A stretch of 34,546 bases of DNA from IMG/VR virus record IMGVR_UViG_3300029267_002091, positions 1 through 34,546 of that record; one strand, given 5' to 3'. Each line of letters starts with the position of its first letter. Within the stretch, counting starts at the first letter, position 1. This document shows, piece by piece, positions 21,822-29,972 of the stretch. The notes beneath the pieces were generated by a model. The model did not search any database, was not told the origin of the DNA, and saw only the letters and a program-made list of their open reading frames with translations. The DNA is from a virus. Made by a program: the position numbers and the translations under genes.

Positions 21822-22501
21822 TTAAGCTGGAATTGGACGAATATCAACACGAAGTGAAACGTGTTGATATCAATGGAACGCGGTTCTATACAAAGGATGG
21901 CAACACACCATTGCCATCCGTCACTTCGTTGTTGGATACGCCCGAGAAACAGAAGAGCCTTGCAAGCTGGCGAAAAAACACCCCAGATTGGTCGTTTATC
22001 AGCCAGAAGGCGTTGGAGCGAGGAACTGCTGTTCATGAAGCAATCGAGCATTTTCTTTTATCTGGGCAGAGTGAAATCAACATTGATGCTAAATACAAAC
22101 ATCTGATGCCGCCTCTCATTGAGAAGATGCAAAAGCGCATCAAAGCTGTGCATGCAATTGAGTTGATGATGCATAACGAAGACATTGGTGCTGCTGGCAC
22201 TGTGGATTTAGTCTGTACACTGCATGATGGTAAAACTGTCATTGCCGATTACAAAACCAGCGAAACGAAAAAGAGCACCAAATACATGAAAGATTACTTC
22301 GTACAGACTCTCACCTACGCGAGAATGTACGAAGAAGAGATTGGTCGCAACATTGATGGCTGCATGATTTTGAACGTATATGAAAAACCGAAGCCGAGTT
22401 GCAGCGTGGTGGTTGCCAATATTAGCGATGATGCTCTGCATTCAGCACTATTTTTCATTGAAAAACAGTCGAGGCTTCTCATTGAAAAAACACTGGCGTA
22501 G
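21818..22501 (+). CDS. PD-(D/E)XK exonuclease (RecB/Cas4-like fold)
   Basis: 227 residues. GTAVHEAIE (69-77) precedes the core, AAGTVDL (125-131) supplies the metal-binding Asp and ADYKTS (143-148) the D-x-K pair, followed by a Q-T-L-T-Y-A helix (motif QxxxY) typical of RecB-family nucleases. Similar single-domain nucleases are common in T4-like cyanophages. It probably acts in recombination or host DNA degradation. Confidence 0.85.
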   Translation: MIKLELDEYQHEVKRVDINGTRFYTKDGNTPLPSVTSLLDTPEKQKSLASWRKNTPDWSFISQKALERGTAVHEAIEHFLLSGQSEINIDAKYKHLMPPLIEKMQKRIKAVHAIELMMHNEDIGAAGTVDLVCTLHDGKTVIADYKTSETKKSTKYMKDYFVQTLTYARMYEEEIGRNIDGCMILNVYEKPKPSCSVVVANISDDALHSALFFIEKQSRLLIEKTLA

Positions 22502-22520
22502 CTAAACAGGAGGTAATGTC

Positions 22521-22979
22521 ATGAGATGTATATTTCGTGGTACGAACAAAAAAATCACAGATGATGTGTTTCGTGACATGGCAAAGTATATGCTTGGGCT
22601 GTTGATGACGCCAGAGGAAATGAATACGCTCGAATTGAAAATAGGGTTCGATCATAACGGTAGAGAGTATGCAGGTTACAAGGGCTTTACGCATCATGAC
22701 TATGGAAATTCCTATGTCATTTGGATAAGACCAAGTATGTCGCGACACGAGCAGAAATTGGCATTTGCTCACGAACTAGTACACGTAAAACAATTTGTGC
22801 GTGGTGAGTTGTGCAAAAACAGTGGGCGAGTGCTGTCGAAATCTCTTCAACGATTGAACCCGACAAAATCAAAGCACTATTTTGATGACCCGGCTGAGAT
22901 TGAAGCGCATGGCAGAGCAATTGGATTGGTTTGTCGCTGGGATGAATGCACGAGACAAAAATCAACCAAAAGGATTTGA
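22521..22979 (+). CDS. Zinc metallopeptidase-like protein
   Basis: 152 residues. AFAHELVHVKQFVRGEL contains HExxH (84-88) and the later PAEIEAHGRA (125-133) provides a third acidic or histidine ligand, as in SprT- or IrrE-like gluzincins. The first part is a small beta region (YAGYKGFTHHDYGNSYVIWI). An AGGAGG site precedes the ATG. Substrate unknown; phage enzymes of this type may cleave host proteins. Confidence 0.75.
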   Translation: MRCIFRGTNKKITDDVFRDMAKYMLGLLMTPEEMNTLELKIGFDHNGREYAGYKGFTHHDYGNSYVIWIRPSMSRHEQKLAFAHELVHVKQFVRGELCKNSGRVLSKSLQRLNPTKSKHYFDDPAEIEAHGRAIGLVCRWDECTRQKSTKRI

Positions 22980-22982
22980 ACA

Positions 22983-23474
22983 ATGGCCTATCTTCTCTCT
23001 TTTCTGATTTCTGTGTTTATTGCGGCAAGCGCACTTGCCAGCGAAGTTCCGCCAATCGTTCCAAACGGAACAACACTGCTTCAAGCAGATGGAACTGTAT
23101 GTGCTCAAAAGAAATCTGTCGAGAGAGTGAAGGCTACTGCCAAGCACATGATCATTTCGCCCTGGCGCAATCAATACATGAAAACAAAGAACATGCGAGA
23201 TTTTCAAACAGCCAACGAAGTATCGGCATGGCTAGAAGCGTCAACGATTGTTGTCATTCCGCGCATTTACTATCGCAACACATCGTCTAAAACAGTCAGC
23301 TTTTGTTCAGCACGCATACTAGTCAATGGTATGCCGCTGATCATGAGTGGCAACGAGGGGCGCAACGTGTTTCGTTATATCGTGACTGACGATGATACAT
23401 ACATGATTGACTATGACATCGAACTTGTGTCTCCCTGGAACTATCCGGCTCCATTGCGATCCGAGAGATCGTAG
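22983..23474 (+). CDS. Secreted protein with signal peptide
   Basis: 163 residues. MAYLLSFLISVFIAASALA followed by SEV is a signal peptide with an AxA cleavage site. The mature part has single cysteines (TVCAQKK and VSFCSAR) that could form one disulfide, and beta-like sequence (ASTIVVIPRIYYRNTSSKTV). A periplasmic or envelope role is inferred. It begins 3 nt after the metallopeptidase stop. Confidence 0.65.
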   Translation: MAYLLSFLISVFIAASALASEVPPIVPNGTTLLQADGTVCAQKKSVERVKATAKHMIISPWRNQYMKTKNMRDFQTANEVSAWLEASTIVVIPRIYYRNTSSKTVSFCSARILVNGMPLIMSGNEGRNVFRYIVTDDDTYMIDYDIELVSPWNYPAPLRSERS

Positions 23475-23508
23475 CCGTGTGTAGCCACAAATGGCTGCAA
23501 AAAAGTTG

Positions 23509-23537
23509 TTGACACCCATCCGCTGATGTGCGATAAC
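23509..23537 (+). promoter_or_regulatory. Promoter of the VWA/metallopeptidase gene
   Basis: TTGACA (23509-23514), 17 nt, GATAAC (23532-23537), with AAAAAAGTTG upstream and TGTGC before the -10. One of the clearest members of the phage's promoter class. A short CATC/GATG repeat lies between the boxes. Confidence 0.8.
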
Positions 23538-23562
23538 AGATGCACAACAACGGAGATGACCA

Positions 23563-25662
23563 ATGATACTCACCCACAAAGAAGTCTTTGCTAGGCTGCT
23601 TGCCAACGAGAACATTGATGTGCAGCACGGCAACTACAAGACTGCTTTCTTCGACATCAAAACGCGCACTCTGGGTCTTCCGGCTTGGAACAACGAAGAA
23701 ACGTACGACATGCTGGTCGGCCACGAGGTTTCGCACGCACTCTACACCCCGCTGGAAGAGTGGATTTCTTATGTCAAAGAAAATCCGAAGTTTCAAGATT
23801 TGGTCAACATCGTCGAGGATGTTCGCATTGAGCGACTGATCCTTCGTCGGTATCCTGGCTTGGTCAAGGATTTCCGCCGTGGCTACAAGCACATAATGGA
23901 TATGGACTTTTTCAGTGTCGGTAAGAAGCGCGATTTCTCCGTGTTTGACATGGGATTTCTGGATCGCATCAACCTGAAAGCCAAGGCTCGTGATCTGGTG
24001 ACTGTGGAATTCACGCCAGAAGAGCAAGTTCTGTTTGATCGGTGCTACACCACCGAGACCTTTGCCGAGGTTATTCAGTTGTCAAAGGACATCGTTGCCC
24101 ATCTCGGCAAAAAGTTCGACGAAGCCGAAAAGAGCATGCAGGATGTCATGATGGACAATGGCATCTCTCAAGAAAAGGATGGGATGGACAGAAAAGAAGG
24201 CGAAGAAGACGCTGCTGCTGGTGAAGGCAACGGTGAAGGTGAAGGCGATACCAGTGCCGAAGCTGGTGATGATGGCGTCGGCAAAGATAGCGGCGAGACG
24301 GATGGTGATGGTTCTAGTAACGGTGACGGTGAAGAAACCGATGCTGGTGATGATGCCAAAACCGTAGGTCTCAACAGCAAAAACGCTGACAGTGAGTTGG
24401 GGTCTGGTGCTGGTAAGATGCGTCCAGAAGAAACCATCACTGATGAAGAATTGGCAGACAAGCTGATCTCGAAAACGTTGCGTTCAATGGAGAAAAACGT
24501 CGAACAACAATTTTCCGGCGACGGTTCTCCTGTTGCGCAGCCTGTCTCTGATAAAGCACGCAAGGGTTGCATCAGAAAGTTGACTCTGGGTAATGCTAAT
24601 ACCTTTGGTGCATATGATGAATTTGCCAAGGATAATAGTGCGGCTGTGAACGCCTTGGTCAAAGAATTCACGATGAAGCGCAAAGCGGCGCAGTACAAAA
24701 TGGCCAAAGTCGTCAAGACGGGTTCGCTCAATATGTCTCGCTTGCACGAGTATCGCTACAACGATGAGATTTTCCTGCGTGGTATGAAACTGCCAACTGG
24801 AAAATCGCATGGAATGGTTATGCTCATCGACTCATCGGGCTCAATGAGCAGCGTGATACATAAAGTCATTCGTCAGGCGATTATTTTGGCGATGTTCTGT
24901 AGGAAGGCGAATATTCCGTTCGCGGTTTATTCTTTCACTTCAGGGGGAGCTTTTTCCCCTTCACGAAGTCTTTCGGACGACAAAGCAATAGCAACTCTCG
25001 ATATGCGTTCTGTGAATGTGTTGGAGTTGTTGTCCAGCGAAATGAGCAAGAACGAATTCAAGGCTGCTTGTAATCATCTGATTGGCGCTAGAATGTCTAT
25101 GGGCGGTACTCCAATGTTTGAGGCACTGATCGCACTACAACCGGCTGTTAAGGAACTCAAAATTCGTCACAATCTTGATAAGATGAATATGGTTGTTTTA
25201 ACAGATGGTGCGCCTCAGTGGATGTCTCAATACAGTGCAACTGGAAGACGCGAACGCGCGGATCGTGTCATGCTCGATAAGCGCACGATGCTGTGCGTTG
25301 ATAGCAATACGGATTTTAGAAATGCTATCAGCAAATTCACCAAGGGCATCTATGATTGGTATCGTAAAAGTGGTGCTGTCGATACAGTCACGCATTTCTT
25401 CCTGGCTGAAAGAAGTCAAGCCATGATGATGGGACTGGAATGGAAAGCTGATGCAGAGCCGATGGTTGAAGACGATGTTGATGGTTATGATCGTCGCTTC
25501 AACATTCCTGTCAAGTCGGCATCGCTGAATGCTTTCACGGAAGAACTGGAATTCGATCCAACTGCGACAAAAGGCAGGATTATCAATGCCTTCAAGAAGC
25601 ACGCTGGTTCTAAGCGTGGCACTCGGATCATTGTGAACAAATTCATTGATCTGATTGCATAA
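23563..25662 (+). CDS. VWA-domain protein with HExxH domain (CobT-like)
   Basis: 699 residues. The N-terminal domain has GHEVSHALYTP (HExxH at 54-58) and NIVEDVRIERLILRR (82-96), an arrangement of phage VWA-linked metallopeptidase-like proteins. About residues 200-300 are a low-complexity acidic and glycine linker. The C-terminal VWA domain contains the MIDAS motif DSSGSMSS from residue 423, with LTDGAP later. It resembles CobT and other VWA partners of MoxR/CobS AAA+ ATPases; its presumed partner is encoded immediately downstream. Such pairs remodel or load metal into target proteins. Whether the HExxH is catalytic is unknown. Confidence 0.82.
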   Translation: MILTHKEVFARLLANENIDVQHGNYKTAFFDIKTRTLGLPAWNNEETYDMLVGHEVSHALYTPLEEWISYVKENPKFQDLVNIVEDVRIERLILRRYPGLVKDFRRGYKHIMDMDFFSVGKKRDFSVFDMGFLDRINLKAKARDLVTVEFTPEEQVLFDRCYTTETFAEVIQLSKDIVAHLGKKFDEAEKSMQDVMMDNGISQEKDGMDRKEGEEDAAAGEGNGEGEGDTSAEAGDDGVGKDSGETDGDGSSNGDGEETDAGDDAKTVGLNSKNADSELGSGAGKMRPEETITDEELADKLISKTLRSMEKNVEQQFSGDGSPVAQPVSDKARKGCIRKLTLGNANTFGAYDEFAKDNSAAVNALVKEFTMKRKAAQYKMAKVVKTGSLNMSRLHEYRYNDEIFLRGMKLPTGKSHGMVMLIDSSGSMSSVIHKVIRQAIILAMFCRKANIPFAVYSFTSGGAFSPSRSLSDDKAIATLDMRSVNVLELLSSEMSKNEFKAACNHLIGARMSMGGTPMFEALIALQPAVKELKIRHNLDKMNMVVLTDGAPQWMSQYSATGRRERADRVMLDKRTMLCVDSNTDFRNAISKFTKGIYDWYRKSGAVDTVTHFFLAERSQAMMMGLEWKADAEPMVEDDVDGYDRRFNIPVKSASLNAFTEELEFDPTATKGRIINAFKKHAGSKRGTRIIVNKFIDLIA

Positions 25663-25663
25663 G

Positions 25664-25691
25664 AAAGTTGGGCTTCGGCCCAACTTTTTTC
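25664..25691 (+). terminator. Rho-independent terminator
   Basis: AAAGTTGGGC pairs with GCCCAACTTT around TTCG, followed by T residues. The next promoter's -35 begins at 25692, so terminator and promoter abut. Confidence 0.9.
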
Positions 25692-25720
25692 TTGACTTCC
25701 TCTCCCAGACATGCGATAAC
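25692..25720 (+). promoter_or_regulatory. Promoter of the CobS-like gene
   Basis: TTGACT (25692-25697), 17 nt, GATAAC (25715-25720), with ATGC before the -10. No inverted repeat encloses this one. Confidence 0.75.
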
Positions 25721-25762
25721 TAATCATCAACAACGGACAACACGAGACTTAAGGAACATCAA

Positions 25763-26905
25763 ATGACCACTTTGACTCAAACCGAAAGCACCATTCTCGA
25801 CACACTCGCCAACGAATACCCGCTTGGTGATGTTCGCACTCGCGACATCAATGAGATGTGTGCCCGTCTCGGCGCGCACCCAACTGTGGCAAAGTCGCTG
25901 CAAAACAAGATGCAGAAAATTCACAAAGGCTTCTACAATTTCAACGCTCTGATCGTTCCCATCGAACGGAAGCCACAAACCGAGGTCGATGAAGTTTCCA
26001 AGGCTGACGTGTTTCAGAACACCCCGCAAATTCGCGAAGAGATTTTCGTGCCAAATAAGAACAACCTCTACGTCAAGTGGGGACATGCCAAGGACGTTGA
26101 AAAGATCATTGCATCTGGCACGTTCTATCCGATCTGGATTGCTGGTCTCTCTGGCAACGGCAAAACCTTCATGGTCGAGCAGGCATGTGCACGGCTTGGT
26201 CGTGAAATGCTCCGTGTTCAGATCAGCGAAGATACTGATGAAGACAGCTTGATTGGTGGCTTCCGTCTCGAAAATGGCGCTACCGTATTCTCAGAAGGCC
26301 CTGTGGTACGTGCGATGAAACGAGGCGCGGTTCTGCTCATTGACGAGATGGATCGGCCTGAGCGCCCTTTGATGTGCCTTCAAGGCGTTCTGGAAGGCAA
26401 GCCGATCCTGATCAAGAAGACTGGCGAACTGGTACACCCTGCCCCTGGCTTCACGGTGATCGCAACTGGCAACACGTTGGGCCGTGGTTCTGACGATGGC
26501 AAGTTCATCTCTGCGCGAATTCTCGACGAGGCTCTGATGGAGCGTTTTATCCTGACGTTCTGCCAGCCTTATCCGACGCCTGCTGTCGAAAAGCGCATCA
26601 TCATGAAGCACATGGATCATGTTGGTAAAGTTGACGAGGAATTCGCGGACAAGCTGGTTCTTTGGGCCGATGCAATTCGCAAGACATACGAAGATGACGG
26701 TGTTGAAGATGTCATCACAACGCGTCGTCTCTGTCACATCGTTCAGACGTATGCTATCTTCGGTGATCGTATGAAGGCAATCGAACTGTGTGTATCTCGC
26801 TTCGAGGCGGACAGCAAGACGGCATTCAAGGACTTGTATTCGAAGATCGATGTCAATGCCAGCAGCGACGTGCCGCAGCAAGATGACGATGAAATCCCAT
26901 TCTAG
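25763..26905 (+). CDS. cobS: CobS/MoxR-like AAA+ ATPase
   Basis: 380 residues. Walker A GLSGNGKT (128-135), Walker B AVLLIDEMDR (189-198), and PGFTVIATGNTLGRG as the sensor region. An N-terminal winged-helix-like segment precedes the ATPase. Phage proteins of this type are commonly annotated CobS. Together with the VWA protein upstream it forms a typical MoxR-VWA chaperone pair, although each gene has its own promoter. Codon use is even and GC-richer than in the small genes around, consistent with strong expression. Confidence 0.85.
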   Translation: MTTLTQTESTILDTLANEYPLGDVRTRDINEMCARLGAHPTVAKSLQNKMQKIHKGFYNFNALIVPIERKPQTEVDEVSKADVFQNTPQIREEIFVPNKNNLYVKWGHAKDVEKIIASGTFYPIWIAGLSGNGKTFMVEQACARLGREMLRVQISEDTDEDSLIGGFRLENGATVFSEGPVVRAMKRGAVLLIDEMDRPERPLMCLQGVLEGKPILIKKTGELVHPAPGFTVIATGNTLGRGSDDGKFISARILDEALMERFILTFCQPYPTPAVEKRIIMKHMDHVGKVDEEFADKLVLWADAIRKTYEDDGVEDVITTRRLCHIVQTYAIFGDRMKAIELCVSRFEADSKTAFKDLYSKIDVNASSDVPQQDDDEIPF

Positions 26906-26915
26906 AAACGAGATG

Positions 26916-26943
26916 GTCGGTTTGGTCAAAGGACCAAACCGAC
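26916..26943 (+). terminator. Perfect hairpin after the CobS-like gene
   Basis: GTCGGTTTGGTC (26916-26927) pairs perfectly with GACCAAACCGAC (26932-26943), loop AAAG. No T-run follows (TAACGGAG), so it may be a processing or stability element or a weak terminator, just before the next ribosome-binding site. Confidence 0.6.
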
Positions 26944-26959
26944 TAACGGAGAACATGAC

Positions 26960-27157
26960 ATGGATACTATGAAAACGGCCCTTGAGGCCGAATTGCAGTG
27001 TGTCAGAGAAGAAAGACAACAAGCATGTGAGCAGATGCGAAACGAGATCACTGAATTGCGTGCTTCAATCAAAGAAATTCTGCTGGAACTTCTTCTGAAA
27101 GAGGAACCAGACCTTGATACAATACACGATATCTGCCACAAAATTTTGCGCAAATGA
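26960..27157 (+). CDS. Small coiled-coil protein
   Basis: 65 residues from the ATG at 26960 with GGAG eight bases upstream. A charged helix throughout (EAELQCVREERQQACEQMRN and ELRASIKEILLELLLKEE). Not recognised. Confidence 0.6.
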   Translation: MDTMKTALEAELQCVREERQQACEQMRNEITELRASIKEILLELLLKEEPDLDTIHDICHKILRK

Positions 27158-27168
27158 GAGGATTGAAT

Positions 27169-27264
27169 ATGGATGTTGATTTCGTAGTAGCATCGCTGAA
27201 AATGGTTGTTCTGGTGATGCTTATGGTTGCTCTATTATCAACAGGAGTTGTGTTATGGTTGTGA
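27169..27264 (+). CDS. 31-residue membrane peptide
   Basis: Starts at the ATG at 27169 with GAGAGGA upstream. One hydrophobic span (LKMVVLVMLMVALLSTGVVL) fills most of the peptide. It overlaps the next gene by 10 nt. Small single-span peptides often modulate a membrane partner; no family known. Confidence 0.5.
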   Translation: MDVDFVVASLKMVVLVMLMVALLSTGVVLWL

Positions 27265-27587
27265 GATATGGAATGTTGCTTGCTGCTGTTCTGTTCGTCG
27301 TCTTTCTTACGATACCAGCACAGAGCCACGAATGGTACGATGCTGATTGTTGCAACAAACAAGATTGTGCGCCAGTGTTGAAAGCAAAGCGTGTTCGTAT
27401 ATCACAGCATGGCCAAGAGCCGGTTTCTGGTTGGGAAGTTACCACAAAACACGGCACAGGAGTTTTCTTTGATACGCAACCGGCAGGCGATTTGCGAGTT
27501 TCAAAGGATAATCAAATGCACGCATGCATTCTAAATGTTGAGGGATATCAATACGTTAGGTGTCTCTACATTCCAAACACACTTTGA
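27255..27587 (+). CDS. Secreted cysteine-rich protein, alphaproteobacterial type
   Basis: 110 residues. A signal peptide (MLLAAVLFVVFLTIPAQS) is followed by HEWYDADCCNKQDCAPV, a motif I recall from small periplasmic proteins widespread in Rhizobiales (HxWYPxxCCxxxDCAPV). Four cysteines cluster near the mature N-terminus or end (CC, C, and ACILN/RCLY later). Function unknown. It is the best pointer in the window to the likely host group. Confidence 0.72.
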   Translation: MVVRYGMLLAAVLFVVFLTIPAQSHEWYDADCCNKQDCAPVLKAKRVRISQHGQEPVSGWEVTTKHGTGVFFDTQPAGDLRVSKDNQMHACILNVEGYQYVRCLYIPNTL

Positions 27588-27598
27588 ACGGAGTTGTC

Positions 27599-27772
27599 AT
27601 GCAGGATAGATATTATTCAGAAACGTATCGTGGAAAGCACATAGCGTTGTTATGGGTGAGCGGCGCATATAACGTCTTCATCGATAAGGAATACATTCCT
27701 GGGTGGCGTATGACGGATATAAATACAGCAATGAAATTGTGCCGTTCCTGGGTTGATGATTTGCTGAGATGA
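27599..27772 (+). CDS. Small protein of unknown function
   Basis: 57 residues from the ATG at 27599 (ACGGAG upstream): YRGKHIALLWVSGAYNVFID and later MTDINTAMKLCRSWVDDLLR. A beta hairpin plus helix is likely. Last gene before a terminator. Confidence 0.55.
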   Translation: MQDRYYSETYRGKHIALLWVSGAYNVFIDKEYIPGWRMTDINTAMKLCRSWVDDLLR

Positions 27773-27775
27773 TTT

Positions 27776-27830
27776 AGGCGCTGGTCGGGTTCCGTTGTTG
27801 GTGTTCCTGCCTGACTGGCGTCTCTTTTTT
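27776..27830 (+). terminator. Terminator with a wobble-rich stem
   Basis: AGGCGCTGGTCGGG (27776-27789) can pair along all 14 positions with CCTGACTGGCGTCT (27810-27823), five of them G-U or U-G, followed by CTTTTTT. It separates the secreted-protein operon from speD. Confidence 0.65.
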
Positions 27831-27844
27831 GAAAGGTTCTCGAA

Positions 27845-28249
27845 ATGAAAGCGATGCCATACGTTGGAAAGCACGCAATGTTGGATTTGCGATGGGAGCC
27901 TGATTTGAATGCGGTATGCTTTGCTAACAACTCATCAATTCTCATGAATGCTATGGAACGCGCTGTTCTTGATGAAGGCGCTACGATCCTGGCGAGATCG
28001 GTGAACGATTTTCCCGGCGAGAATTCTGATTTTGGTGGGTTTACTGGAATGTTGGTGCTGTCTGAAAGCCATGCATCAGTCCATACGTGGCCAGAATACA
28101 GTTTAGCAACTCTGGATGTATATATGTGCGGATCGTGTGATGCGTTTGAATGCATTCAGAAAATTGTCAACTATCTAGGAGAAGCAGGTTATGCCCCGAC
28201 GCACAAGTTTCAAACGAAAATATATCGAGGATTTCACCACGCAATATAA
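27845..28249 (+). CDS. speD: S-adenosylmethionine decarboxylase
   Basis: 134 residues, in the range of bacterial class 1b SpeD. SESHASVHTWPEY (73-85) contains the autocleavage site between Glu74 and Ser75, where the serine becomes the pyruvoyl group; His80 and Cys95 (DVYMCG) are the other catalytic positions. It makes decarboxylated SAM for spermidine synthesis. No spermidine synthase is visible here, so it may feed the host pathway. AAGG lies upstream. A different-frame gene starts within its 3' end. Confidence 0.88.
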   Translation: MKAMPYVGKHAMLDLRWEPDLNAVCFANNSSILMNAMERAVLDEGATILARSVNDFPGENSDFGGFTGMLVLSESHASVHTWPEYSLATLDVYMCGSCDAFECIQKIVNYLGEAGYAPTHKFQTKIYRGFHHAI

Positions 28250-28457
28250 AGATGATTTGAATATCGTCAAAGAAAATGGTATAAGTGTTGATGATGATGG
28301 CACATCGTTGATGTTCTGGCGCGAAGGTCCAGAACTGATGAACGAAATGTCAAAGGATCAAATTGCGCTGTTGGTTAATATGTTTGGCCAACCATCGCTT
28401 TATGAAACGGACGGCAACAGAATTATTGGCCTGACATATAACAGGGGTTCAGAATGA
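28191..28457 (+). CDS. Protein overlapping the speD 3' end
   Basis: 88 residues from the ATG at 28191, which has TAGGAGAAGCAGGTT upstream, a good ribosome-binding site. The first 59 bases lie inside speD in another frame. The body (DLNIVKENGISVDDDGTSLM) is acidic and polar; not recognised. A later start is possible but has no comparable site. Confidence 0.55.
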   Translation: MPRRTSFKRKYIEDFTTQYKDDLNIVKENGISVDDDGTSLMFWREGPELMNEMSKDQIALLVNMFGQPSLYETDGNRIIGLTYNRGSE

Positions 28458-28759
28458 GCAGGACGAATGACGAATGTTTGCTGGAAATGATGTATGCATT
28501 GCAGCAAAAATCGCTTTATGTTCAACGGGTTACAGCACCGCCTGGAAGCAGGGAAACCTTTTATTATCAGGTTATTGACTCTAACCAACCGTTCGAATAT
28601 TCGATGCATGCTGCTGAGTTTCTATCGCAATTTTGCCATGGCTGTGAGGCTACAGAGGAAGAATTGTGCGAAAACGAGGCAGTCATTCGTACCTACAGAA
28701 AATTCAACCATATGCAATATGATGTTGATTGCGCAGTCAGAGGATTGGGATACAAATAA
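28454..28759 (+). CDS. Protein of unknown function
   Basis: 101 residues; LLEMMYALQQKSLYVQRVTA, then ETFYYQVIDSNQPFEYSMHA and three cysteines (CHGC and LCEN). Coupled to both neighbours by short overlaps. Not recognised. Confidence 0.58.
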   Translation: MSRTNDECLLEMMYALQQKSLYVQRVTAPPGSRETFYYQVIDSNQPFEYSMHAAEFLSQFCHGCEATEEELCENEAVIRTYRKFNHMQYDVDCAVRGLGYK

Positions 28760-29790
28760 TGTTCACACATGATAGTTATGCAAACCACGAAAAAGTCTTT
28801 ATGTTCAATGGGTTGGGCGGACGACTGCAAGGCATGATTGCCATTCATGATACGACGCTAGGACCAGCGGTTGGCGGTTGTCGTTTCATGCATTATGAGC
28901 ATCCAAACGATGCATTGCGAGACGTTCTACGGCTGTCACATGGCATGACATACAAATGTGCTGCTGCTGATCTTCCATTGGGAGGCGGAAAAAGTGTAAT
29001 ACTTTCAAACACTTGGGACGGAAAGGATCGAAAGGAACTTTTCGAGTGTTTTGGTGAACATGTTAATCAGTTGGCTGGGCAATATTACACTGCTGTTGAT
29101 TTTGGCACAACGCTTGGTGACATGCGTGCTGTGTCTCGAACTAGCGAATATGTTTGCGGTGTTGCTACTCCAATTCTGGAAAGCACTGCACGCGGTGCAT
29201 TCAATGCAATTCTTGCGGTTGCTGAATTTAATGGCTGGGATTTGACACAAAAAAGTATTGCAATTCAAGGACTTGGTAAAACTGGCTATGCTTTGGCGAG
29301 AATGCTTCGCAAGGCTGGTATTGGCGAAATGTTCATTTCTGATATTACGTTTGATGACGATATGCCTAATCTCGGACAGACAATGGCCGTTGAGTTGGAT
29401 GCAACCGTTGTTCATTCATCTGAAATTCTCTCAACGGAATGTGATGTTTTGGCTCCTTGTGCCATTGGTGGAGTGCTGACAAATTTCGCAGTATCGAAGT
29501 TGCATTGCAAGGCAGTATGCGGAATAGCAAATAATCAACTCGTTGACGACGAATTGGCTAACATATTGAAAAGAAAGGATATTTTGTATATTCCAGATTT
29601 CATTGCAAACGCTGGTGGCGTCATTGCAGCAGCCAATTATGTCACGAAGCAGGATCATACGCGCGAGATTGACAATATCAAACATCGCGTGCTATCGATA
29701 CTTGAAGCAAGCGCAGTGACCGATAAAACGCCATTGCATGTTGCTAAGAGCCGCGTCGAGGCAAAGCTGAATTTAGCAAAGGCGACATAG
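28759..29790 (+). CDS. Leucine-dehydrogenase-like amino-acid dehydrogenase
   Basis: 343 residues from the ATG at 28759. Motifs of Glu/Leu/Phe/Val dehydrogenases: GPAVGGCRF (35-43), MTYKCAAADLPLGGGKSVI with Lys66 and catalytic Lys78, DFGTTLGDM with Asp121, the NAD-binding IQGLGKTG (169-176), and the late APCAIGGVL and FIANAGGVI. Length and motifs fit leucine/valine dehydrogenase (about 360) rather than glutamate dehydrogenase (about 420). It would deaminate branched-chain or related amino acids with NAD+. It is complete and not obviously degraded, which is unusual for a phage. Its TAG shares its last base with tRNA-Thr. Confidence 0.88.
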   Translation: MFTHDSYANHEKVFMFNGLGGRLQGMIAIHDTTLGPAVGGCRFMHYEHPNDALRDVLRLSHGMTYKCAAADLPLGGGKSVILSNTWDGKDRKELFECFGEHVNQLAGQYYTAVDFGTTLGDMRAVSRTSEYVCGVATPILESTARGAFNAILAVAEFNGWDLTQKSIAIQGLGKTGYALARMLRKAGIGEMFISDITFDDDMPNLGQTMAVELDATVVHSSEILSTECDVLAPCAIGGVLTNFAVSKLHCKAVCGIANNQLVDDELANILKRKDILYIPDFIANAGGVIAAANYVTKQDHTREIDNIKHRVLSILEASAVTDKTPLHVAKSRVEAKLNLAKAT

Positions 29791-29865
29791 CCGAGTTAGC
29801 ACAATTGGTAGTGCACCCGATTTGTAATCGGGAGGTTAGGGGTTCGAATCCCTTACTCGGCACCA
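29790..29865 (+). tRNA. tRNA-Thr (anticodon TGT)
   Basis: Acceptor stem GCCGAGT/ACTCGGC, anticodon stem CCCGA/TCGGG with loop TTTGTAA, TTCGAAT T-loop and encoded CCA (29863-29865). Its first base is the last base of the upstream stop codon. Confidence 0.93.
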
Positions 29866-29868
29866 AAT

Positions 29869-29943
29869 ACGCGTGTAGCTCAATGGTAGAGCCAGCGGCT
29901 CATAACCGCTAGGTTGTTGGTTCGAATCCAGCCACGCGTACCA
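29869..29943 (+). tRNA. tRNA with CAT anticodon (Met or Ile2)
   Basis: Acceptor ACGCGTG/CACGCGT, D-stem GCTC/GAGC, anticodon stem AGCGG/CCGCT with loop CTCATAA, T-arm GTTGG-TTCGAAT-CCAGC, encoded CCA. A1-U72 pairing argues against an initiator; elongator Met or lysidine-modified Ile cannot be separated here. Three bases separate it from tRNA-Thr. Confidence 0.92.
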
Positions 29944-29972
29944 ACTCATTGAAATATAAGGAAAAAATTGAT

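Noticed and set aside
23341-24027. 228-codon minus-strand frame opposite the VWA gene start
   Set aside because: A shadow of the plus-strand gene and its promoter; no supporting signals.
27718-27725. TATAAATA, a T4-type late promoter sequence
   Set aside because: It lies within the small gene at 27599-27772 and is followed by a terminator before speD; a chance match is likely.
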